Of a stretch of DNA of 64,000 nucleotides, positions 9,501 to 15,322 are shown piece by piece. Location of the stretch: assembly GCA_963972195.1 (NCBI GenBank), contig CAXATH010000003.1:62001-126000 (forward strand). Reading direction: 5' to 3'. This DNA is from Litorimonas sp963972195. GTDB taxonomy: Bacteria > Pseudomonadota > Alphaproteobacteria > Caulobacterales > Maricaulaceae. The notes under the pieces were generated by a model. That model saw only the letters and a list, made by a program, of their open reading frames with translations. It was not told the origin of the DNA and did no database searches. The translations under genes were made by a program, and so were the position numbers. Numbering within the stretch: position 1 is the first letter of the stretch; the number at the start of each line of letters is the position of its first letter.

Positions 9501-9635
9501 TTGAAGCTGCTCTACCTCTTGCTCCTGATCCGGCTCCGCGTCTTGAGCGGCTGCGATGCCAGCGACCGACATGATCGACACGACCGAAGTGCCAAGCAAA
9601 AGATGTCTAACCCAGTTTTTATGAGTGGTATTCAT
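6531..9635 (-). CDS. TonB-dependent receptor (Caulobacter/Xanthomonas type), beta-glucan uptake
   Basis: 1034 residues: signal peptide, a Gln/Glu-rich spacer, a TonB-box-like stretch (DEIVVTGF), plug domain (about 60-190) and a long beta-barrel ending in Phe (FLARFEF). The plug phrases RVPGVNITRFE, VVIRGLPFVRSELNGRDIFS and VEVFKNTTADMIDGGISGTVNL mark the TonB-Xanth-Caul subfamily, which commonly imports oligosaccharides. It is the first gene of the operon TBDR-halogenase-GH16-SSS. The ribosome binding site AGGGG lies 6 nt before the ATG, and a perfect LacI-type palindrome lies 26 bp upstream of the start. Substrate (laminari-oligosaccharides) is inferred from the GH16 and GH3 neighbours. Confidence 0.93.
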   Translation of the reverse strand: MNTTHKNWVRHLLLGTSVVSIMSVAGIAAAQDAEPDQEQEVEQLQEENEFDAPVDEIVVTGFKSSLQKAQDIKRNSDTFVDAITAEDIGALPDRSVAEALQRVPGVNITRFESADDPDRFSVEGSGVVIRGLPFVRSELNGRDIFSANGGRTLSFNDVSPELLGSVEVFKNTTADMIDGGISGTVNLKTRKPLDTMGPRVAGTIEANYGDLADEISPAFSFLLGHSYDTKAGAFGLQLGYAQSELISRTDASQITDPCYRDVSLTGPCQRVRAVGSGGFSGDPLENADTFPPAGSVIVPKGAGIRTNTFERDRSALSLIGQWESPDQTLLATIEYLRADSDQRLDEFSILALVNDDALFPVPVTGTTPTFDNNGVFQTGQLTQGGGIPTENLRFNREDEAFTADYSFDLKWTPTERLSVNFEAQRIKSELTEDGIIAAMQTSADIFLDATGETPDVRFMPVGGGQNNFADPNSTFYWFMIDNQVANEGELESYRADVDYDLDIGFFKNVRFGARWADRSRITRTSNFANWGNLSAPWTGGGAVYANSDLVPNASQLRTPFDDFQRGNVPVPIPGGSAYFYGGDNFIGEYLGGTTQRQAAILNAASLTPNPFNPLNGEFRNISDVEESTDAYYGRLDFGSDDVSGGFSLQGNVGVRYVETTIASDGQLTSPLVPMSAPGAPENTQANFVQNICSMPPATPNGMLPGFCDLSAARQAEFASFFTNETIEDDADITFDHWLPSFNAKLGVTDELFFRVGVSKGISRPDLNQFATGGLIYDNTNNLRQQGTLESGPLFGVNTGNRLLKPVESWNYDVSAEWYFDDVGSLTASLFYKDFQGIITGGPSLRDITLSDGTTSTVEVNGPANEQDGKLKGFELAYQQTYDFLPSLFSNLGLQATYTYVDADDLTNSTLGPDRNPFADGLALAGVSEHTYNLTAFFEDDKISARLAYNWRSEYALTPRDVIFPFNPIISESTGQLDGSLFYDLTDEIKVGVQAVNLLDEVTRTSQVVDFDGTTVGRSAFRNDRRFSFLARFEF

Positions 9636-9660
9636 TGTAATCCCCTGTTTACCTTTATCT

Positions 9661-9674
9661 TGACAGCGCTGTCA
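9661..9674. promoter_or_regulatory. LacI-family operator candidate upstream of TBDR
   Basis: Perfect 14-bp CG-centred palindrome TGACAGCGCTGTCA, the architecture bound by LacI/GalR repressors. It sits between the TBDR start (9635) and the lacI gene ending at 9822, in the expected position to repress the TBDR operon. Confidence 0.75.
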
Positions 9675-9740
9675 TTGCGACCTGCCTTTATTAACATTCA
9701 GAAACAAACACTACAAAATTGTCTATCATTGTCAACAATA

Positions 9741-9777
9741 AGTCACAAGCAGGACAATTTTTGTCCCTCTTGTGACT
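9741..9777. repeat. Compound inverted repeat between lacI and TBDR genes
   Basis: Nine-bp outer arms (AGTCACAAG 9741-9749 / CTTGTGACT 9769-9777) enclose a 6-bp inner inverted repeat (GGACAA 9752-9757 / TTGTCC 9761-9766) around TTT. There is no T-run on the minus strand, so it is a poor terminator for lacI. Its inner arms match the TTGTCC repeats before the GH3 gene, which suggests an operator. Confidence 0.6.
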
Positions 9778-9821
9778 AAAAAGGCACAGTCAGTGACTGT
9801 TTTTACGGGAGGAAAGGAGGA

Positions 9822-10841
9822 TTATTCGTGAGGCGCGGGCCCGGTAGACCCTCGGTAAAGTATCTCATGCGGCAAGACTCGCGTGGCTGAGACCGTCAAA
9901 TCGCGTTTGACATCATCGCTCACCAGCCTGACCGCTTCGCGCGCAATTTCCTCGAAAGGCTGAGCCACAGTTGTCAGTTCCGGCCACATGGTTTGTGATA
10001 TGGACGTATTATCGAACCCAGCCACTGACAGTTCTTCCGGAACGCTGATCCCTAAACGATTCGCTACCATGATGACGGCTGCCGCCATTTCATCATTTGA
10101 TGCAAAAATGGCTGTCGGGCGGTTTTCAGCGGTGAGCATTTTCTCAGCGCAAGCCAAGGCATCTTTAAAGAAAAAACTCCCAGCCCCGACAACAAAGTCT
10201 TGCCTCACTTCAAGACCGGCATTGACCAAGGCCTCTTCAAATCCCTGACGCCGCAGCAGCGCTGCCACATGTCCCGGATGCCCGGCAATGTGTCCGATGC
10301 GCTTATGCCCTAAACCTATGAAATATTTGGTCATTTCCATCGCCGCCAGCCTATCGTCCATGGCAATGGAGCTAGATCCAGAGATTTGTCGGGATGGCGA
10401 GATCAAAACCGTTCTTATGCCCCGTTCCTGCAATAGTTTATGTAGCTCAGTAGAATCGCACATGGGCGGAACAAGGATAAGGTTCTGGACTTTCGTCCGA
10501 TCTAGAAAGGCCTCTACCTGGCGGCGCCATTCAGGATCATGCTCCTCAAACAATTCTACCGCCAGATAACGCCGCGCATCAGAGCAGGCTTTTAATACCG
10601 CATGGTTTAGACGCGCCTGATATCCACTGCCGGGGTCGCCATAAAGCATTCCTATGCTTTGAGGGTCCCCCAAACGCATCTGACGGGCGATAGAACTGGG
10701 CGCGTAGCTGAGCTCGTCCATCGCGAGCCGGACTTTTTCTCGGGTCTTGGCGCTGATGTGCTCGTAATTGTTCATCACGCGAGATACTGTCTTAACGGAA
10801 ACGCCTGCCCGCTCTGCCACTTCCGATATTGTTGCCACCAT
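9822..10841 (-). CDS. LacI/GalR-family transcriptional regulator
   Basis: 339 residues. The N-terminal HTH reads ISEVAERAGVSVKTVSRVMNN (about 4-24) with the hinge SYAPSSIARQMR, followed by a periplasmic-binding-protein-like sensor domain (about 60-335) with GHKRIGHIAGHPG and IFASNDEMAA phrases. It should bind CG-centred palindromes and respond to a sugar released from the glucan. It lies between the TBDR operon, which it points towards, and the divergent GH3 gene, so it can control both. AGAGG lies very close to the ATG; a GTG one codon later is better spaced. Confidence 0.95.
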   Translation of the reverse strand: MVATISEVAERAGVSVKTVSRVMNNYEHISAKTREKVRLAMDELSYAPSSIARQMRLGDPQSIGMLYGDPGSGYQARLNHAVLKACSDARRYLAVELFEEHDPEWRRQVEAFLDRTKVQNLILVPPMCDSTELHKLLQERGIRTVLISPSRQISGSSSIAMDDRLAAMEMTKYFIGLGHKRIGHIAGHPGHVAALLRRQGFEEALVNAGLEVRQDFVVGAGSFFFKDALACAEKMLTAENRPTAIFASNDEMAAAVIMVANRLGISVPEELSVAGFDNTSISQTMWPELTTVAQPFEEIAREAVRLVSDDVKRDLTVSATRVLPHEILYRGSTGPAPHE

Positions 10842-10901
10842 GACCTCTCAAATGAAGTGAAAAGACTTCCCTCTTACGCTTGGTGAAGGGTTTTACGGAA
10901 T

Positions 10902-10977
10902 TTGTCCATACTGAAATTGTCCATATGACATTGACATTGTCCATATTTAGACAATAACAAGACAAATACTGTATAAA
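10902..10977 (+). promoter_or_regulatory. GH3 promoter region with TTGTCCATA repeats
   Basis: Three direct copies of TTGTCCATA start at 10902, 10917 and 10937. The last forms an inverted pair with GACAA at 10950-10954 (TTGTC-N8-GACAA), and another GACAA is at 10961. A plausible promoter is TAGACA (10948-10953), 18-nt spacer, TATAAA (10972-10977), about 42 bp before the GH3 ATG. TAGACAAT also occurs upstream of the TBDR (complement of 9718-9725), so both arms of the locus may share a regulator. Confidence 0.5.
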
Positions 10978-11019
10978 ATCCAGTCGTCTTTTGACGAATT
11001 CAAAATTATCGGGGTAAAC

Positions 11020-13503
11020 ATGAAGACTTTTAAGCCAGTTGTGGGCCTATCACTTGGACTTCTTCTCATGGGGTGTTCAGCGGTTGGCACTCAGTCCAGT
11101 TCGCCCTCTAATCCTGAAACCGTCTCCAGCCAAACTATTGAGGCGCGCGCTGTTGAGATAGTTAGGAAAATGACGATCGAAGAAAAAGTCGGCCAAATTC
11201 TGCAGGCCGACATTGCTTCGGTTACTCCAGAAGAAGCGAAAGAATACAATCTGGGCTCTGTATTGAACGGCGGAAATTCTGCTCCGGGCGGCGGAAAAAC
11301 AGCGCCTGAAGAAGACTGGATCGCTCTGGCCGATTCTTTTTGGGAAGCTTCGACAGATAAATCAGATGGCGGCGTAGGCATTCCGCTTCTCTGGGGAACG
11401 GACGCCGTTCACGGCCATAACAATTTACAGTCCGCAACTATTTTTCCCCATAATTCTGCCCTTGGAGCCACCCAAAACCCAGCTCTGATGAAAGAGATCG
11501 GGGAAGTAACCGCGCGCGAAATTCGCGCCACCGGTCTGGATTGGACGTTTGCGCCGACCCTGGCCGTTGCCCAAGATGATAGATGGGGCCGGGCTTATGA
11601 AAGCTATTCCGAAAACCCTGAAATTGTGGCCAAATACGCCAAGTCGATGGTTGAAGGACTACAAGGCCAACCGGGCACTCGTGACTTCCTTAAAAAAGAT
11701 AATGTGATGGCAACAGCCAAGCATTTTATCGGGGACGGCGGCACACAATTCGGAATTGATAAAGGCGATACACTTGGGGATGAATCGGAACTGCTTGCAG
11801 TTCATGGAGCGGGGTACCAACCCGCTATAGAATCCGGAGTACAAGCCGTTATGGCCTCCTTTTCCAGTATTAACGGCGAGAAAATGCATGGTTCCAAGAC
11901 TTGGCTGACGGACATTTTGCGCGGCGATTTAGGGTTTACCGGATTCGTTGTCGGAGACTGGAATGGTCATGCTGAAATTCCCGGCTGCACAGCGACGGAT
12001 TGCGCCCAAGCTTTGCTGGCCGGAGTTGATATGTATATGGCGCCCGATAGTTGGCGCGGCCTGTATGATTCCCTGCTTGCGCAAGTAAAATCCGGCGAGA
12101 TTCCGCAGTCACGCCTGGACGAAGCCGTAATTAGAATTTTGAAAGTTAAAATCCGCTCCGGTCTTTTCGAAGCTGGCCTACCTTCAATGCGCGCCAGTAC
12201 AAATATTGAAGCTCTTGGAGCCGAAGAACACCGGGAAATTGCTCGTCGCGCGGTTCGGCAATCTTTGGTTCTCCTCAAGAATGAAGATGACCTGCTCCCT
12301 CTGCGTGGTCAACCGACTGTTATAGTCACGGGCAGCGGAGCCAATTCCATGCAGCAACAAACGGGTGGATGGACGCTAAATTGGCAAGGAGACAACAATT
12401 CAAATAGCGCATTTGAAACAGGCGAGACGATTTTTTCAGGTCTACAGAAAGCTTTGGCGGCGCAGGGCGGAACGGCTACTTTGTCCCTCGATGCAGTTTA
12501 TTCTGAAAAACCGGATATTGCCATCGTCGTATTCGGTGAACAGCCTTATGCCGAATTTTTCGGAGACGTTTCTGATCTGGTTTATGAATTCGAAACAGGT
12601 GAAAACCTGAAAAAACTTCGTGAGTTTCAGAGCGCCGGGATTCCTGTTGTCTCTATTTTCCTGACCGGGCGGCCATTATGGGTAAATCCTCATTTGAACG
12701 CCTCTGATGCATTTGTCGTTGGTTGGTTGCCCGGAACCGAGGGCGGCGGCGTCGCAGATGTATTGGTCGCAGATAGTCAAGGGCAAACCCGGCACGATTT
12801 CAGGGGCCGACTATCCTTTTCATGGCCTGAAAATGGTCTTGGAACACCCATTGATTCCAGCAGTGATGAAGGCGTTTTATTCCCATACGGGTACGGTCTC
12901 TCATATGGAGATGAAGGCCAATTGCCCGTTCTATCCGAAAATTCAGGTGTTAGCACACTCGAAAAAGCTTTCACTGGGGATATAGTGAAAAGAGGCGGCG
13001 CAGCAGAGCCATTCTCGCTTTATCTCGGAGATAGTTCTAACGCCAATACGCGAATAGACTCGCTTTCCGCATCTAGTTTAGGTGGATTGGTGAAGGTCAA
13101 AGGTGTGGATTTTAAAGCCCAAGAGGATTCTCGCGAGATTACGTGGTCTGGAGAAGGAAGCGTGAGCATCAGAAGCCCCCGCCCTATTGACCTGACGCAA
13201 ACCGGCGGCAATGTATTACGGCTCGAGTGGAGAGTGGACGAGCGACCAAGCGAAGCTGTTCTTATTAGAATGGGGTGCGGTAATGGGTGTGAAAGTGAAA
13301 TTGATGTGTCTGAAACAATAACAGATATCTCCGTAGGAGACTGGACCGAGACGGAAATTCCCCTCACCTGTTTCACGCGAAAAGGATTAACCCCTGAGAC
13401 GGTTGATGTGCCGTTTGAAATAACGAGCCTTTCAAAAGCGCGCATTTCATTCCATAAGGCGTCTATAGAAACTTCAGATGACCCTACAAAACCCTGTCCA
13501 TAA
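11020..13503 (+). CDS. GH3 exo-beta-glucosidase/glucan glucohydrolase lipoprotein
   Basis: 827 residues. The lipobox is LLMGC (Cys19). GH3 N-terminal (beta/alpha)8 domain about 40-380 with KHFIGDG (234-240) and the nucleophile Asp313 in GFVVGDWNGH. The C-terminal alpha/beta sandwich runs to about 640, then a further beta-rich domain (about 660-827) resembles the C-terminal domain of exo-1,3/1,4-beta-glucan glucohydrolases. It should release glucose from the non-reducing ends of oligosaccharides made by the GH16 enzyme, in the periplasm. It is divergent from the first lacI gene and overlaps the second lacI gene by 26 bp. Confidence 0.93.
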   Translation: MKTFKPVVGLSLGLLLMGCSAVGTQSSSPSNPETVSSQTIEARAVEIVRKMTIEEKVGQILQADIASVTPEEAKEYNLGSVLNGGNSAPGGGKTAPEEDWIALADSFWEASTDKSDGGVGIPLLWGTDAVHGHNNLQSATIFPHNSALGATQNPALMKEIGEVTAREIRATGLDWTFAPTLAVAQDDRWGRAYESYSENPEIVAKYAKSMVEGLQGQPGTRDFLKKDNVMATAKHFIGDGGTQFGIDKGDTLGDESELLAVHGAGYQPAIESGVQAVMASFSSINGEKMHGSKTWLTDILRGDLGFTGFVVGDWNGHAEIPGCTATDCAQALLAGVDMYMAPDSWRGLYDSLLAQVKSGEIPQSRLDEAVIRILKVKIRSGLFEAGLPSMRASTNIEALGAEEHREIARRAVRQSLVLLKNEDDLLPLRGQPTVIVTGSGANSMQQQTGGWTLNWQGDNNSNSAFETGETIFSGLQKALAAQGGTATLSLDAVYSEKPDIAIVVFGEQPYAEFFGDVSDLVYEFETGENLKKLREFQSAGIPVVSIFLTGRPLWVNPHLNASDAFVVGWLPGTEGGGVADVLVADSQGQTRHDFRGRLSFSWPENGLGTPIDSSSDEGVLFPYGYGLSYGDEGQLPVLSENSGVSTLEKAFTGDIVKRGGAAEPFSLYLGDSSNANTRIDSLSASSLGGLVKVKGVDFKAQEDSREITWSGEGSVSIRSPRPIDLTQTGGNVLRLEWRVDERPSEAVLIRMGCGNGCESEIDVSETITDISVGDWTETEIPLTCFTRKGLTPETVDVPFEITSLSKARISFHKASIETSDDPTKPCP

Positions 13504-14530
13504 GCCCGAACGACCCAAGACGGTTACGTTGAAAACAGTCGCCGAACTGGCGGGTGTCTCAATGAAGACCGTCTCCAGGGTCGTTAATAGGGAACCGAAT
13601 GTGTCGGCGAGGACACTCGAAAAGGTAGAAAGCGCAATTGCGAAACTGGATTTCAAACCCAATATGGCCGCGAGGCAGTTGCGGGGACAAAGAAGTTACA
13701 GCCTCGCTGTCGTTTACGAGCCGCCTTCTTCCGAATTTTTAACCGGAATATTAGAGGGCATATTGCCCGTCTGTCGTGAAAATTCTTATAAGTTATTACT
13801 CGAACCGCTCGCGGCTACAGAGACTCGTCTTCACGTCAATAAAATGATTGAACGCCGGGTCGTAGACGGTTTTATCCTTCTCCCGCCTTTATCAGAAGAT
13901 TTGGACCTCATACAATCCATACTGAGCGCGGGGCTGAAAACGGTTCTGGTTGAATCCGTTTTGGACATTTCGAAAATGAATCTTTCAGTCAGCAAAGTCG
14001 GGATTGACGATTTTGCAGCGGGACTGGAAATGGGTCGTCACCTTATAGAGATGGGTCACAAAAGAATTGGCTATGTTAGTCTGAGAGAGCAGCACAGCAT
14101 GGCGAATAAGCGGGGCGAAGGACTAAAATCCGCAATGGATGAAGCCGGTTTGCCGGATGAGAACTTTCTCTACACCCGGGGAGAGTCTTCTTTTGAATCG
14201 GGCTATGACGCCGGCAAAATTTTGCTGGAACGGAACGATCCTCCAACGGCTATTTTTGCGGGGAATGATTACATGGCCGCAGGCGTTATGTCTTGCGCCA
14301 GACATTTAAATTTGAATGTGCCGCAAGACCTCTCTGTCGCCGGTTTTGACGGCGCAGATCTCTCAAAGATGTTTGTACCGCCCTTTACAACCATCAAGCA
14401 ACCTCTTCATACTTATGGGGAGTGGGCCGCGCAGAACCTGCTCAAATCCATTGCCGATCCGAATTCAGCACAAGTCGTCAAAGTTATGGAGCACGAACTC
14501 TTTAAACGGTCCTCTGTCGCTCCTGTTTAA
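13478..14530 (+). CDS. Second LacI/GalR-family regulator, overlapping GH3
   Basis: 350 residues with HTH TLKTVAELAGVSMKTVSRVVN (about 16-36) and a sensor domain carrying GHKRIGYVSLRE and IFAGNDYMAAG. The ATG lies inside the last 26 bp of the GH3 gene, so translation is coupled. With the regulator at 9822-10841 this gives two LacI paralogues flanking GH3; they may sense different sugars or cross-regulate. No CG-centred palindrome other than 9661-9674 was found for it. Confidence 0.94.
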   Translation: MTLQNPVHKPERPKTVTLKTVAELAGVSMKTVSRVVNREPNVSARTLEKVESAIAKLDFKPNMAARQLRGQRSYSLAVVYEPPSSEFLTGILEGILPVCRENSYKLLLEPLAATETRLHVNKMIERRVVDGFILLPPLSEDLDLIQSILSAGLKTVLVESVLDISKMNLSVSKVGIDDFAAGLEMGRHLIEMGHKRIGYVSLREQHSMANKRGEGLKSAMDEAGLPDENFLYTRGESSFESGYDAGKILLERNDPPTAIFAGNDYMAAGVMSCARHLNLNVPQDLSVAGFDGADLSKMFVPPFTTIKQPLHTYGEWAAQNLLKSIADPNSAQVVKVMEHELFKRSSVAPV

Positions 14531-14668
14531 TTCCGAAAGCTTGATCCAGAGCATTAACAGGACTGTCAAAGCAAGTAGGGTTTTTTTATCCTCTCTTTAG
14601 GATTGAATTCCAATGCCTTTGAAGTTTACCTTAGATTTCGTCACTTAAGAAATGGACGTGCAAAAAAA

Positions 14669-15322
14669 ATGAGTTTTGGATTTCCGAGCTTCGAAAAACC
14701 AAGGCTTGTCTCTCAGACTTACAAAGCCGGCTCCAATGCTCAGACGCGTTTCGCACTATTCTTTTCGGGCGACGGATTGAAAACGAGCCTGGCCAACGCG
14801 CTTTCTAAAAAATTATCAGAGAACGGCATAACAACACTTCGCATCCGGGCTCTTAATTATTTTTGGACAGCCCGGTCCCCGAAAGGGATGGCAAAAGATA
14901 TACAGCGTCAGCTAAACCGCAGACTGAAAAGCAATCCTGATGATAAATTCTTATTGATCGGATTTTCATTCGGGGCTGGCACGCTACCTTTTGCAGCTAA
15001 CCGACTACCTACTCATCTTGTAAAGCGAATAGATTGTGTGGCTCTCTTAGCTCCGCCGGCTCATGCAGATTTTGAATTTTCATTCCGCAGTTGGTTCAAC
15101 TTGTGGACACAAGACGCCCAAAATACGGCGATAGAAATTTCTCGGCTGTCTCTCAAAGTTCCTGTTCTTTATCTTCGGGGTGAGGAAGACTTTATTGGAC
15201 CCAGTGAAAGTTTGACGGACAGCGAGACCCTAAGGATCATGACTTTGCCAGGCGGCCATGATTTTAACAAAGACTACGACCGGCTGATTCAACTCATTCT
15301 AAGCTCATCCGCCGCCTCTTAA
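14669..15322 (+). CDS. AcvB/VirJ-family serine hydrolase (predicted lysyl-phosphatidylglycerol hydrolase)
   Basis: 217 residues from ATG 14669; a TTG at 14603 would add 22 residues. It has VirJ-domain marks: FFSGDG near the N-terminus, the LNYFW phrase, nucleophile motif GFSFGAGTLPF, VALLAPPAHADFEF, and a closing LPGGHDF with the likely catalytic His. AcvB of Agrobacterium hydrolyses lysyl-phosphatidylglycerol and is encoded with lpiA. Here the partner MprF/LpiA gene is convergent, the stop codons overlapping by 4 bp. Unlike classical AcvB/VirJ, no signal peptide is visible from either start, so the cellular location is puzzling. Confidence 0.82.
   Translation: MSFGFPSFEKPRLVSQTYKAGSNAQTRFALFFSGDGLKTSLANALSKKLSENGITTLRIRALNYFWTARSPKGMAKDIQRQLNRRLKSNPDDKFLLIGFSFGAGTLPFAANRLPTHLVKRIDCVALLAPPAHADFEFSFRSWFNLWTQDAQNTAIEISRLSLKVPVLYLRGEEDFIGPSESLTDSETLRIMTLPGGHDFNKDYDRLIQLILSSSAAS

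Noticed and set aside
9741..9777. Terminator of the lacI gene
   Set aside because: No U-tract on the minus strand and an internal mismatch; inner arms match promoter repeats instead.
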